Source: Stieleria magnilauensis (lineage in GTDB: Bacteria > Planctomycetota > Planctomycetia > Pirellulales > Pirellulaceae). Taken from it: DNA of 64,000 nucleotides. Under the pieces are notes generated by a model. That model was not told the DNA's origin and searched no databases. It saw nothing but the letters and a program-made list of their open reading frames with translations. Of this stretch, positions 55,022 through 64,000 are shown one piece after another; within the stretch, counting starts at the first letter, position 1, and the number at the start of each line of letters is the position of its first letter. The translations under genes were made by a program, and so were the position numbers. The stretch lies in NCBI GenBank assembly GCA_007753675.1, contig CP036432.1:3880394-3944393 (forward strand), in the 5' to 3' direction.

Positions 55022-56446
55022 ATGAACACCCCGTCCGATATGATCCGTTGTCTCGTTTCCCGCCCAGTCCTACTGATCGGTGTTCTGCTGGGCACTGTCA
55101 TGCCGTTGACGGCGCAGTCTCCACCGTACGACGTGTTCCTCGATGTGGAACCGCCCTATTACCGAGTCCGCTACGATGCCGCGGAGACGTCCGACGCCCA
55201 GAAGCCTGATGACCCGACGTCCAACGAGTTAATTTTCCCGGTCAGCTACACGATTTGGATTCCACCGGGCGTGAAGACGTTGCGAGGTGTCGTCGTGCAC
55301 CAACACGGATGCGGCGAAGGTTCTTGCAAATCGGGACTGACCGGTGCCTTTGATTTGCACTGGCAGGCGCTCGCCAGAAAACATGACTGCGCGCTGTTGG
55401 CTCCGGCCTACGAACAACCGCAGGAAGCAGACTGTCAGATGTGGTGCGATCCCCGCAACGGATCGGCGACCACGTTTGAACAATCGCTCGTCGACCTTGG
55501 CAGGCAATCCGGGCACCCGGAACTCGCGTCGGCACCGTTGGCGCTGTGGGGACACAGCGGCGGTGGTCACTGGTGCGGCGGCATGGTGATGATCCGGCCG
55601 AATCGGATCGTGGCGGCGTGGCTACGCTCTGGCGTTCCGCTGCTGGCCCCCAACCCCGATCGCCCCGGTATCAAACCGCACACATTGCCCGAGGCTGCGT
55701 TGGGTGTGCCGATGATGTGCAATCCCGGTACGAAAGAAGGCGTGACGGTGAAGGACGGACGGTTCGCGAAGGTCTGGCCTGCGAACCTGGAGTTTTTTGA
55801 AACGGTTCGCGGTCGCGGCGGGTTGCTCGGGATCGCGATCGATCCCTTGACCGCACATGAATGCGGCAATCAGCGCTACCTGGCGATCCCGTGGCTGGAT
55901 CGATGCCTGGAACGTCGGTTGCCGATGGAACCCGGCGGTGCCTTGCGTCCCATGCCCACCGACTCAGCCTGGCTGGCCAAGCCGACCGACACGACTGCCG
56001 TCGCGGCGAAGGACTTTGACGGCGATCCGCTGCAAGCCGGTTGGCTGCCCGACGAGACGATCGCGACATTGTGGATGCAGTACCGCAAAGACACCCGGGT
56101 TGCGGATGCCTCACCGCCACCGCCGCCGAAGTCGGTTCAGCTTCAGGGCAACCGTTTGCGCTGGCGGGCGGAAGCCGATTTGCAAAGCGGGATCGAGAAG
56201 TTCATCATCCTTCGCAACGGCAAGCCGCTAGCCGAAGTGCCAATCGAAGTGACGAACCGATTCGGTCGCCCGATCTTTCAAGGCTTGCAATACAGCGACA
56301 CGCCGATGCAGACGTTGGTGCAGATGGAGTTCGTTGATCAAACGGCAGAGCGAGGCGTCGACCACGGCTATTCTATTGTTACGGTCAACACCGTCGGCCT
56401 GAAGTCGAAACCGACCCCAGCCGGCCCCACGCTCGGCGGTGATTGA
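55022..56446 (+). CDS. Secreted alpha/beta hydrolase
   Basis: The 474-residue protein has a signal peptide ([26 protein letters not shown] after a short basic front). An oxyanion-side motif is [13 protein letters not shown]; the nucleophile elbow is [10 protein letters not shown] with Ser. A C-terminal Ig-like or fibronectin-like part (residues about 370-470, [17 protein letters not shown]) follows. The likely His of the triad lies around [11 protein letters not shown]. The two Cys-rich positions ([10 protein letters not shown] and DCQMWCDP) suggest disulfides in an extracellular enzyme. Start choice among 55001, 55022 and 55040 is uncertain; substrate unknown. Confidence 0.7.
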   Translation: MNTPSDMIRCLVSRPVLLIGVLLGTVMPLTAQSPPYDVFLDVEPPYYRVRYDAAETSDAQKPDDPTSNELIFPVSYTIWIPPGVKTLRGVVVHQHGCGEGSCKSGLTGAFDLHWQALARKHDCALLAPAYEQPQEADCQMWCDPRNGSATTFEQSLVDLGRQSGHPELASAPLALWGHSGGGHWCGGMVMIRPNRIVAAWLRSGVPLLAPNPDRPGIKPHTLPEAALGVPMMCNPGTKEGVTVKDGRFAKVWPANLEFFETVRGRGGLLGIAIDPLTAHECGNQRYLAIPWLDRCLERRLPMEPGGALRPMPTDSAWLAKPTDTTAVAAKDFDGDPLQAGWLPDETIATLWMQYRKDTRVADASPPPPPKSVQLQGNRLRWRAEADLQSGIEKFIILRNGKPLAEVPIEVTNRFGRPIFQGLQYSDTPMQTLVQMEFVDQTAERGVDHGYSIVTVNTVGLKSKPTPAGPTLGGD

Positions 56447-56576
56447 ATCCAGGTGGTCGGCACAGTCTGGCCGGGGCAGTCTGCCCGGCCAGAGCAGCCC
56501 GGTCTGCGTCGACACACCACCGGGTGCGACGTGCTAGAATGTCGGATCTACTTTTCAAATCCAGTTGGGTCCAGCC

Positions 56577-57002
56577 GTGGAACTTGACGAAAGCGTCGAA
56601 GCGATTCTGAGCGACGAATCCAACGCACTGGATGGGTTTTACGAGCGGCTGTTTCAGCGCTATCCCGAGTTCAAATACTTCTTCGCCGGTGCCAACGTCA
56701 AACGCCAAACGGCGATGTTGACCATGGCGTTGCTAGCCGTCAAGCAATACCCGGCGCTGCGTCGTTCCTCCAAGGACTACCTGGAAGTGCTCGGAACGAA
56801 ACATCACGGGCTCGGGATTGCCAACGAGTTGTTCCCGAAGTTCATTGAGGTGCTGGTCGAAACAATTGCCGAATTCCACGGCAACGACTGGAACGCGGCA
56901 CTGGACAAACAGTGGACCGATGCATTGAACTATGCCGCGGCGATCATGCATCAGTCGCCCCACGAATTAGTCTTCCGCGTGACGTCGGCTTCGTCGTCTT
57001 GA
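56577..57002 (+). CDS. Single-domain globin
   Basis: The 141-residue protein has the three-over-three globin pattern: FYERLFQRYPEFKYFF (helix A/B to CD), VKRQTAMLTMALLAVKQYPAL, the proximal-His region LEVLGTKHHGLGI with His in KHHG, and FPKFIEVLVETIAEFHGNDWNAALDKQWTDALNYAA. It binds heme, and may bind oxygen or nitric oxide. No flavin domain is present, so it is not a flavohemoglobin. The start GTG at 56577 is preferred; a TTG at 56565 is an alternative. It precedes the metallo-hydrolase gene by 38 bp, so the two may be co-transcribed. Confidence 0.85.
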   Translation: MELDESVEAILSDESNALDGFYERLFQRYPEFKYFFAGANVKRQTAMLTMALLAVKQYPALRRSSKDYLEVLGTKHHGLGIANELFPKFIEVLVETIAEFHGNDWNAALDKQWTDALNYAAAIMHQSPHELVFRVTSASSS

Positions 57003-57040
57003 TCCTCCACTGAAACGCCCTGAACCAAAGCACTTCAACC

Positions 57041-57739
57041 ATGACCGACTCCGACCAGCCCGATGCCGCGCCGCAACCCCGTTTCCGAGTCAGCATCGTG
57101 CCGGTCACGCCACTGCAACAAAACTGTTCGATCATCTGGTCGACTGAAACGAAACAGGCCGCCATCGTTGATCCCGGCGGCGACACCGAGCTCATCATCG
57201 GGGCCGTCGAAGAACTCGGCGTCGATGTCTCGGCGATCTGGCTGACACACGGCCACATCGATCATGTCGGGGCCGCCGGTCCATTGAAAAAGAAGTTCGG
57301 CGTCCCGATCATCGGCCCCAACGCCAAGGATCAGTTCTTGCTCGATTCGATCGAAACCGATTGTGGCAAGTACGGCATCGTGGGCGGGACGAACGTGACC
57401 CCCGACCACTATTTGAATGAAGGCGACAAAGTCGAGCTTGCGGGAATCGAATTTGACGTGTACGAGTGCCCGGGGCATACCCCCGGGCACATTGTGTTGG
57501 TTCAGCCCGACGACGCCTTTGCCTTCGTCGGTGACGTGTTGTTCTGCGGCTCGGTCGGACGCACCGATTTCCCCTACGGCAGCACCGATGACCTGATCGA
57601 ATCGATCGTTCAAAAACTGTGGCCGCTGGGCAAGCAGATCCAGTTCCTGCCCGGCCACGGACCGGTGTCCACCTTCGGCCAAGAGCGTCTCAACAACGCC
57701 TTCGTCGCCGACTCGGTGCTGGGCATCGAGGAAAACTAG
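57041..57739 (+). CDS. Metallo-beta-lactamase-fold hydrolase (glyoxalase II / YcbL-like)
   Basis: The 232-residue protein has the metal-binding motif THGHIDHVG, a second His in CPGHTPGH, Asp in FVGDVLFCGSVGRTDFPYGS, and a final His in FLPGHGP. This is the full set for a two-zinc glyoxalase II-like enzyme, and the short length, without the C-terminal helical domain of GloB, fits the YcbL type. It would hydrolyse a thioester such as lactoylglutathione or a persulfide-linked substrate; planctomycete use is not known. It lies close behind the globin gene. Confidence 0.88.
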   Translation: MTDSDQPDAAPQPRFRVSIVPVTPLQQNCSIIWSTETKQAAIVDPGGDTELIIGAVEELGVDVSAIWLTHGHIDHVGAAGPLKKKFGVPIIGPNAKDQFLLDSIETDCGKYGIVGGTNVTPDHYLNEGDKVELAGIEFDVYECPGHTPGHIVLVQPDDAFAFVGDVLFCGSVGRTDFPYGSTDDLIESIVQKLWPLGKQIQFLPGHGPVSTFGQERLNNAFVADSVLGIEEN

Positions 57740-58041
57740 CGTTCAGTCTGAAAAGATGCCACGACCGGTGTCCCGGCAATCGAGCTCGTTTTTCGGGATC
57801 GGGCCGACGGAATGCTTGCGATTCAGACCGCGACTTCACCCGCTGATTTGCGGCCTAAAAACGCCCATGGAGAAAAGTTCAGGGGTTTTCTGTAACGGGA
57901 TGGGTGCCTGCGCATATGTGCCGATGAGAGCAGGAATTTTCTGTTCGCGGCGTTAAGGGATCCCCAGCAAATTGACGCAGGATCCGACGTCCAGCCCCAT
58001 TCGCACCCATACAGACCACCGATCCATCAAGGAACACCCCG
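57740..58041. other. Gene-free region upstream of the RTX gene
   Basis: No credible gene was found in these 302 bases. Two similar words, TTTTCTGTAACGGGATGGG (about 57886) and TTTTCTGTTCGCGGCGTTAA (about 57938), lie within 160 bases of the RTX start and could be part of its promoter or leader, but no sigma-factor motif is certain. AAGGAACACC before ATG 58042 serves as a ribosome site. Confidence 0.4.
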
Positions 58042-61000
58042 ATGCTGACTCCCAAACGACGCGACAAACGGAATCGACGCCCGCGCAAGATGCTGATCCA
58101 GAAGCTGGCAAACCGGCAAATGTTTGCGGCCGACCTGGGCGTGATCGACGAAGGTCTCCAATCGGAACTGTTCGACTCGCTTCAACAGCAAGTCAACGAG
58201 CTGGTGCTCACGACCGAAGCCCCGTTGATCGGCAGCCAACTCGCGGGGCAAGGTTCGAAAGGCCAATTCATCACGCAGCTCAAGCAAGAATTGGCGGACG
58301 TCGAGCTGGAATCGGGTGCGACGGTGGAGGAAACCAAGACGGCACTTCAAACGGCGCTCAACGGCATGATCGCCGAAACGGGAATCACGGTGACGCAGAG
58401 TGACGACGGCGGCGAAGTCCGATTCACGATTCCTGTCGAGATGACGTTGCAAGACTACTTGGATCTCGATCTGGGGCTCGGCGACGATTCGGTGGTCGAC
58501 GTCTTGCTCGACAACGATGACGCGGTCGACACGAAACTGACCGTACGATTCGATCTCGAATTCGGCGTCCGCGAACTTGCCGGCGGCGACACCGAGTTTT
58601 TCGTCGTGACCAGCGGCGCCGATGAAATCACCATCAACGTCGACGCCCAACTCAATGAAACCATGGGCCATGGCGAATCCGGACCGGCACGTGGAAAGAT
58701 GGGGGTCTTTATCGGCGAGTTTCAATCACACGATGGGAATTCGCACTTCAAGGGCACTTACACGATCGACATCACCGATCCCAGCAAAGACGGTTTCTTG
58801 GTGACCGACGAGTTCGGCAAAGTCGGCGTGTCCGGGACGCTCACCGGGGACGGCGTCGTCACCCTTGATGCCGAGGGAAGTTTCCTGCCGACCATCGAAG
58901 GGCTGGGCAGCGATTCGATGTTCAACCTCGCGGTCACGAATCGGGTCGAAGTGAAGTACACCCTGCGTGAGGCGACGACATCTGGCGAAAACACCGCTGA
59001 ACAGTCGGACGTCGCGATCGAGTACAAGGACATGCGTCTCGATTTGGGAACGCTCTACCGAAACTTCATCGATCCGATCCTTTCCGGCATTCGCGATGTC
59101 ATCATGCCCGTCAAGCCGATCGTCGATCTGCTGACCGATCCGATCCCCGGACTGGGATCGTTTATGGATCTGACGTTCCTGGATGTTGCCCGCAAAGCGG
59201 CCCAGGCGAATCGCAATGCTGATGATCGTCGCGAGGCCTTGCGCAAGATCGATCGCGCCGAGTCGGTGCTTAGCCTGATGAATCGGATCTTGGACTACAA
59301 GACGCCGGGTACCGAAGACTTGAATGACACGACACGCGGCCTTGGAAACGTCAAAGCCTCGTTCGACTATCAATTCGGCAAGCAGGATGACGAAGACAAA
59401 CGTAGCAAACTAGATCAATTGAAGAATATCACGACGGAGCAGAAATCCGCGAAAAAGACGAAAACCTCGTTCGAGACCGAATTCGAAGGCGACCTGCGTC
59501 TGCCGATTCTTTCCGAGTCGCAGACGCTCGTCGACCTGCTCCGCGGTGACGCGTCCACCACACTGTTCCAAGCCGATTTGAATTTTGACCTGACGGCGAT
59601 CAAGTACGAATACACCGCGCCGATCGCCGCGTTGGCCTTTCTTGCCAACGGCGAGTTCCAATTCGAACTCGGCGCTGGACTGGACCTCGGGTTCGGTTTT
59701 GACGCGCAAGGCATCGACGACTACACCAACGCCTTGGACTTCACCGATCGAGAGACATTCGAAGAGAGCGGGAAGCAGAACGAACATTTCCTGGATCGAG
59801 GATTCTATGTCGATGACAACAATCAGTACGGCGCGACCGATGGTGACGTTAGCCGGATTCGCAGTCAAAAGAAGGACCTGCCCGAAGTTTACTTTCGTGC
59901 CAAAGCTTCGGTCGGGGGATCGCTGGGGCCTGACTGGAAAGTCCTGACGGCAAAGGCGGGGATTCTCGGAACGATGTCGATCGACGTCAATCTGGACCTG
60001 AACGATCTTCCCGACACGCTGCCCACCGACCAGTGGACGGATCCTTTCACCCCGACGCGTCCCCAAAATGAAAAGGATTGGACCTACGACGGACACGTTC
60101 GCTTCGACGAATTGCAAGAGATCGTCGACTATAACCCTGCGTCGATCGTCAACGCGTCGGGCCAATTGCTCGTCGGCGTGGATGCCATCGCCAAGGTGTC
60201 GATCGTCGGCTTCGACCTGCTCGACTGGAAGTCGACTCTCGCCGAGGTTTCGTTGGTCGACTTCGACATCTCGACGCCGGACGACAAAGACATTTTGGCG
60301 AAGACACAGACAGAAGCCACGCTCGGAGCGATCGATGAGAACGGAAACCTGGTCGTTCACGCCGGCGAGACCGCCGGTTTACGCAAAGGGATCACGCACA
60401 CGAAACAGGGAACCGTCGCAGACGAGAATTTCCGTGTGCGGTCGCTTGGCGAGACCGACCAGGGGCATCGCGTCCAGGTCATCTACTGGTTCGTTGATAC
60501 AAGCGGCGTGCGACGTTCCTATAGCCAAACCTTCGAAGGTGTGCAGTCGCTCGAACTCGACGCCGGCAGCGGAAATGACGAATTATTGGCTGCCCCCGGG
60601 ATGACGTTGCCGCTGAACTTCAACGGCGGCGACGGCAATGACATCATCGTCGGCGGCAAGGCAGGCGACACCTTACTCGGCGGCAACGGGAATGACGAAA
60701 TCCGTGGCGGCGGCGGCAATGATGCGATCAATGGCGGAAACGGAAATGACCAATTGATGGGCGGAACCGGAAACGATGCGATCCGCGGCGGCAATGGAAA
60801 TGACAACATCATGGGCGAGGAAGGCAATGATGAAGTCTGGGGCGACCATGGTGAAGACAAAATTCGCGGCGGTGAAGGTTCCGACACGTTGCATGGCGGC
60901 GAACATCGAGACGTCATTTACGGGGACGAAGGTTCGGACAACCTCGTCGGCGATGGCGGCGACGACTGGTTGCATGGCGATTCCATCGCAAACTACATCT

Positions 61001-62190
61001 TCATGACCGCGACAAGCAAGGGCGCCGGCAACGACACCATCGACGGCGGCAGCGGCAAAGACAAGGTGATGGGCGGATTCGGCAACGATCGGCTCTACGG
61101 CGGAAGCGATGCAGACTTGATCTACGGTGAGGCCGGCCACGACTACATCAATGGTGGTTCGGGCGCCGACGAATTGTTCGGCGACTTCAGCGATATCGAC
61201 AACGTGCTCAAGATCTTTCAGGCCGGTCATGACACGATCGAAGGTGGCAGCGGAAACGATGTCTTACGCGGCGGATTCGGAAACGACACCCTTCGCGGCG
61301 GCGACCACAACGACACGCTCTGGGGGCAAGATGGGGGTGACACACTCGAAGGCGATGCGGGCAACGACGTGCTCTACGGTGACCACTTCATCAGTCTGAC
61401 CGGCGGCAACGACCGACTCTTTGGAGGCTCCGGCAATGACAAACTGTACGCCGACCTGGGTGACGATTACTTGGACGGTGGCTCGGGATCGGATCACGTC
61501 CGTGGCGGACGAGGAAACGACACCGCGCGTGGCGGCAGTGGCAATGACAACGTCGACGGCGGCTGGGGCAACGACGTGATCTATGGTGACTCCGGAAATG
61601 ATCACCTCAGCGGCGACCTCGGCAATGATCGTATTCACGGCGGAAGCGGCAACGACTACGTCCACGGAGGATGGGGACATGACACGCTCTACGGCGATGC
61701 CGGACACGACAAAATCTACGGCGACCTCGGCAACGACACGTTGCGTGGCGGTGACCACAACGACCTCGTCGATGGCGGATGGGGACACGATCGCCTGTAC
61801 GGCGACCGAGGGCACGATCGCATCCTCGGAAGCTTAGGCAACGATTACATGTCCGGCGGATCCGGCAACGATTACATCCACGGCGGATGGGGAAACGACA
61901 AGATGTACGGTGGCTCGGGACATGACAAAATCTATGGCGACCTGGGCCGCGACTACATGCGGGGCGGGTCCGGCAACGATCACCTCGATGGCGGGATGGG
62001 AAAAGATTCGCTCTACGGTGATAGCGGAAACGACTATCTGGACGGCGGGCGTCTGCTCGGAGGCCGAGACTGGTCCAGCGATTACCTCAATGGAGGCAGC
62101 GGCTACGACACCTTGAAGGTCCACCGTTACTGGTGGTTCGGCTGGAAGAACGAAGACCGCTACACCGGCGGAGAACGCATCCGGCACTAG
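58042..62190 (+). CDS. RTX calcium-binding surface protein with planctomycete N-terminus
   Basis: The 1382-residue protein begins with a very basic front (MLTPKRRDKRNRRPRK) and MLIQKLANRQMFAAD (about 17-31), like the LExRxLLA-type N-terminal sorting motif of planctomycete surface proteins. Residues about 40-850 form a long non-repeat region, with no known domain. From about residue 860 to 1355 lie nonapeptide GGxGxDxUx repeats of hemolysin type (GGNGNDEIRGG, GGSGNDKLYAD and many more) that bind calcium in a beta-roll. The C-terminus is short, ending TGGERIRH. It is likely exported and calcium-folded. The stop codon lies inside the inverted repeat at 62187. Confidence 0.85.
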   Translation: MLTPKRRDKRNRRPRKMLIQKLANRQMFAADLGVIDEGLQSELFDSLQQQVNELVLTTEAPLIGSQLAGQGSKGQFITQLKQELADVELESGATVEETKTALQTALNGMIAETGITVTQSDDGGEVRFTIPVEMTLQDYLDLDLGLGDDSVVDVLLDNDDAVDTKLTVRFDLEFGVRELAGGDTEFFVVTSGADEITINVDAQLNETMGHGESGPARGKMGVFIGEFQSHDGNSHFKGTYTIDITDPSKDGFLVTDEFGKVGVSGTLTGDGVVTLDAEGSFLPTIEGLGSDSMFNLAVTNRVEVKYTLREATTSGENTAEQSDVAIEYKDMRLDLGTLYRNFIDPILSGIRDVIMPVKPIVDLLTDPIPGLGSFMDLTFLDVARKAAQANRNADDRREALRKIDRAESVLSLMNRILDYKTPGTEDLNDTTRGLGNVKASFDYQFGKQDDEDKRSKLDQLKNITTEQKSAKKTKTSFETEFEGDLRLPILSESQTLVDLLRGDASTTLFQADLNFDLTAIKYEYTAPIAALAFLANGEFQFELGAGLDLGFGFDAQGIDDYTNALDFTDRETFEESGKQNEHFLDRGFYVDDNNQYGATDGDVSRIRSQKKDLPEVYFRAKASVGGSLGPDWKVLTAKAGILGTMSIDVNLDLNDLPDTLPTDQWTDPFTPTRPQNEKDWTYDGHVRFDELQEIVDYNPASIVNASGQLLVGVDAIAKVSIVGFDLLDWKSTLAEVSLVDFDISTPDDKDILAKTQTEATLGAIDENGNLVVHAGETAGLRKGITHTKQGTVADENFRVRSLGETDQGHRVQVIYWFVDTSGVRRSYSQTFEGVQSLELDAGSGNDELLAAPGMTLPLNFNGGDGNDIIVGGKAGDTLLGGNGNDEIRGGGGNDAINGGNGNDQLMGGTGNDAIRGGNGNDNIMGEEGNDEVWGDHGEDKIRGGEGSDTLHGGEHRDVIYGDEGSDNLVGDGGDDWLHGDSIANYIFMTATSKGAGNDTIDGGSGKDKVMGGFGNDRLYGGSDADLIYGEAGHDYINGGSGADELFGDFSDIDNVLKIFQAGHDTIEGGSGNDVLRGGFGNDTLRGGDHNDTLWGQDGGDTLEGDAGNDVLYGDHFISLTGGNDRLFGGSGNDKLYADLGDDYLDGGSGSDHVRGGRGNDTARGGSGNDNVDGGWGNDVIYGDSGNDHLSGDLGNDRIHGGSGNDYVHGGWGHDTLYGDAGHDKIYGDLGNDTLRGGDHNDLVDGGWGHDRLYGDRGHDRILGSLGNDYMSGGSGNDYIHGGWGNDKMYGGSGHDKIYGDLGRDYMRGGSGNDHLDGGMGKDSLYGDSGNDYLDGGRLLGGRDWSSDYLNGGSGYDTLKVHRYWWFGWKNEDRYTGGERIRH

Positions 62191-62319
62191 TATTCCGTGT
62201 CAGCTAAATTTTCGGGTAGTGGACGAGGCGACGAGTCCTCTGCGGTCGGCCTATTGGCAAGGCCCCGTCGCCTCGTCCTCTACCGCCTACCCGAAACGCA
62301 AGGTGACAAGGAATACTAG
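62187..62319. repeat. Nested inverted-repeat element overlapping the RTX stop codon
   Basis: CTAGTATTCC (62187-62196) pairs perfectly with GGAATACTAG (62310-62319). Inside, TTTCGGGTAG (62210-62219) pairs with CTACCCGAAA (62287-62296), and GGACGAGGCGACG (62221-62233) with CGTCGCCTCGTCC (62266-62278). The RTX TAG stop is part of the left outer arm. It may be a mobile element that ended the gene or a structured terminator. The following 210 bases hold no gene. Confidence 0.75.
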
Positions 62320-62530
62320 GGCTCCGGCCAAACTTAATTTCGGTGTAGCGTAACTCGCAAGCGGCTCGTTGATCGAGTGAGCCGCGACGCGTCAGCGGCC
62401 GGGCGCGTCGGACTTTACCCGTGGCCTCACGGCCAGCGGCTCACCGATCGTGTTGAAGGGCGTGGATGAGAGTGCAGCTCGACAGGCTCCTCATTTCCCG
62501 ATCGGGTGACTAGGCTTTCAAAGTCAGATG

Positions 62531-64000
62531 TCAGCCGGCATCGACGACCAATGCGGTGGCCTGGAGCTCTGAGATCCGGTTGCGGAACCGCTTGAAATCG
62601 TCGGAGTCACTTTTGGCGGTGTTGAGGTTTTTGAACAGCCCGATCAGCTCGGTGAAGAACACTCGAGCTTGCTCTTTGTCTTCGAACGCATACTCGTCGT
62701 TGATCAGCTTCTGGCAGAGCAGGAACGTTTCCTTTTGTCGTTCCAGCGGCACCGAGACGTCGACCGGATCAAAGGCGTCTTGTTGCAAGTACACCATATC
62801 CAGGAACATCGCTTTTTGGTACGTCACGTAGTCTTCGATCGAGATGCCTTCTTCGCCGGTGACCTGCATCATCTGGTCGATACTTTCGCCGTCTCGCAAC
62901 AACTGGTGCATCGCCGAAACGCCGGCGGTCCAATGCGGATCGACTTCGGATTTGAAGAATGATTCGAGCTGATCGCGATAGCGAGACCACGAAATCAGCG
63001 GATCGATGGCGGGATAAAAACGCTTGTACGCACGGTCATACGACAGTCCCAAAAAGCATTTGACCGTCCCCAGTGTCGACTGGGTGACCGGTTCTTCAAA
63101 GTTGCCGCCGGCGGGTGAAACCGATCCGATCAGGGTCAAACTGCCGGTCGTGCCGTCCGCCATCCGCAACACACCGGCGCGCTCATACAGTTCCTTGATC
63201 GCACTGTCCAAATAAGCCGGAAACGCCTCTTCGCCGGGGATCTCTTCCAGCCGTCCGCTGGTTTCCCGCATCGCCTGGGCCCAACGCGATGTCGAATCGG
63301 CAAGCAGCAACACGTCCAGGCCCATTTGCCGATAGTATTCGCCCAGCGTGATGCCGGTGTAGATGGATGCTTCGCGGGCAGCGACCGGCATCGACGAGGT
63401 GTTGCAGATGATGATCGTGCGATCCATCAGCTTTCCACCGGTCCGCGGATCGGGCATTTCGGCAAAGTCATGAATCGTTTCAACGACTTCGCCCGCCCGC
63501 TCGCCACAGGCCACCACGATCACCACATCGACGGTGCTGTAACGCGCGATCAATCCCTGCATCACGGTTTTGCCCGCCCCGAACGGGCCGGGGATGCAGG
63601 CGGTCCCGCCGCGGGCGATCGGAAAGAACGTGTCGATGATTCGCGTGGTGGTGATCAGCGGTTGCGACGGGAACTCTCGCTCGATCAGCCGCTGTTGCTG
63701 CATCAGCGCCGAGATCGGTCGACGAACGGGCCACGTTTGCACCAGCGGGATCCGCATCTGGCGGCCCTTAGAATCCGTCAACGTGGCCACCGTTGCGTCG
63801 GTCCGCCAGCGGCCCTCGGCGATCGCCTGGACCGTCATCGTGCCGCTTGCATCAAAGGGAACCATCACCTTGTGAACGATGTTCTTCTCAGGAATGGTCC
63901 CCAGCACCTGACCGGCGACGACCTGATCACCGACCTGACACACCGGGGTGAAGTCCCACCGTCTGGCCGGGTCGAGCGCGGCGACGTCACGACCGCGTTT
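62531..64000 (-). CDS. ntpA: V-type ATPase/ATP synthase subunit A, 5' partial
   Basis: The visible 489 residues run to the C-terminus; the frame is open to the right edge (codons before 63943 read RRWDFTP, as in the family), so about 100 N-terminal residues are missing. Walker A is GPFGAGKT, preceded by IARGGTACIPG; the catalytic region includes GERAGEV, LLLADSTSRWAQAMRE and EEIPGEEAFPAYLDS, and the C-terminal helical domain follows. It is the catalytic A subunit of a rotary ATPase that couples ATP to ion movement. It converges with the RTX gene. The other V-ATPase genes would lie beyond the right edge. Confidence 0.94.
   Translation of the reverse strand, partial: KRGRDVAALDPARRWDFTPVCQVGDQVVAGQVLGTIPEKNIVHKVMVPFDASGTMTVQAIAEGRWRTDATVATLTDSKGRQMRIPLVQTWPVRRPISALMQQQRLIEREFPSQPLITTTRIIDTFFPIARGGTACIPGPFGAGKTVMQGLIARYSTVDVVIVVACGERAGEVVETIHDFAEMPDPRTGGKLMDRTIIICNTSSMPVAAREASIYTGITLGEYYRQMGLDVLLLADSTSRWAQAMRETSGRLEEIPGEEAFPAYLDSAIKELYERAGVLRMADGTTGSLTLIGSVSPAGGNFEEPVTQSTLGTVKCFLGLSYDRAYKRFYPAIDPLISWSRYRDQLESFFKSEVDPHWTAGVSAMHQLLRDGESIDQMMQVTGEEGISIEDYVTYQKAMFLDMVYLQQDAFDPVDVSVPLERQKETFLLCQKLINDEYAFEDKEQARVFFTELIGLFKNLNTAKSDSDDFKRFRNRISELQATALVVDAG

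Noticed and set aside
57756..57956. 66-residue frame upstream of the RTX gene
   Set aside because: It lacks a ribosome site and family, and overlaps the likely promoter and leader of the RTX gene.

Overview
The window looks like a chromosomal segment of a marine planctomycete of the Rhodopirellula/Pirellulaceae type. The evidence is indirect but consistent: three secreted formylglycine-type sulfatases, an EF-G of the spd/mitochondrial-like subtype (G1 loop with IDSGKTT), a V-type ATPase A subunit, very large secreted TPR proteins, an RTX surface protein with a planctomycete-style N-terminal motif, BlaI/M56 regulatory pairs with carboxypeptidase-like repeats, and many small structured intergenic repeats. 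No rRNA, tRNA or CRISPR array was recognised.

Layout. 1-7.3 kb: a secreted protein cut by the left edge, a secreted low-complexity protein, an ABC exporter-like protein whose nucleotide-binding motifs are degenerate, and an ABC-2 permease. 7.5-10.8 kb: acyl-CoA thioesterase and rpsR on the minus strand, divergent from an EF-G gene. 10.9-18.7 kb: a periplasmic nitrate reductase locus made of two divergent units. The minus-strand unit is napD-napA-napB-like-napF-like plus a small coupled gene; the plus-strand unit is tetraheme cytochrome c, NrfC-like ferredoxin and NrfD-like quinol dehydrogenase. The NapB-like protein is a tandem duplication with four hemes, and no NapC or NapGH is seen, so the NrfD unit is the likely electron entry.

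19-34.4 kb: a catabolic and regulatory region with an esterase-like hydrolase, three sulfatases, a DUF4832-type glycosidase-like protein, a BlaI repressor with its 1221-residue M56 sensor protease, and a secreted protein with the same kind of repeats. Two arrays of a 106-bp structured repeat at an exact 130-bp period (four and six copies) lie here, and an IS630-family element has inserted into a 29-bp palindromic repeat array. 35-36 kb: an enolase-superfamily gene.

36.4-48.8 kb: two adjacent giant paralogous TPR proteins (2239 and 1792 residues). 48.8-53.8 kb: a secreted protein divergent from a cluster of three envelope proteins, two of them lipoproteins and two sharing a domain. 54-57.7 kb: a CAP-like secreted protein, an alpha/beta hydrolase, a globin and a metallo-beta-lactamase-fold hydrolase. 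58-62.2 kb: a 1382-residue RTX protein. 62.5-64 kb: V-type ATPase subunit A, cut by the right edge.

The most unusual features are the duplicated tetraheme NapB with its NrfD-type partner module, the catalytically degenerate ABC protein, the paired TGTTA-N6-TAACA operators in front of blaI, the 130-bp repeat arrays with dispersed and nested relatives, and the IS630 insertion whose target site can be reconstructed to the base.
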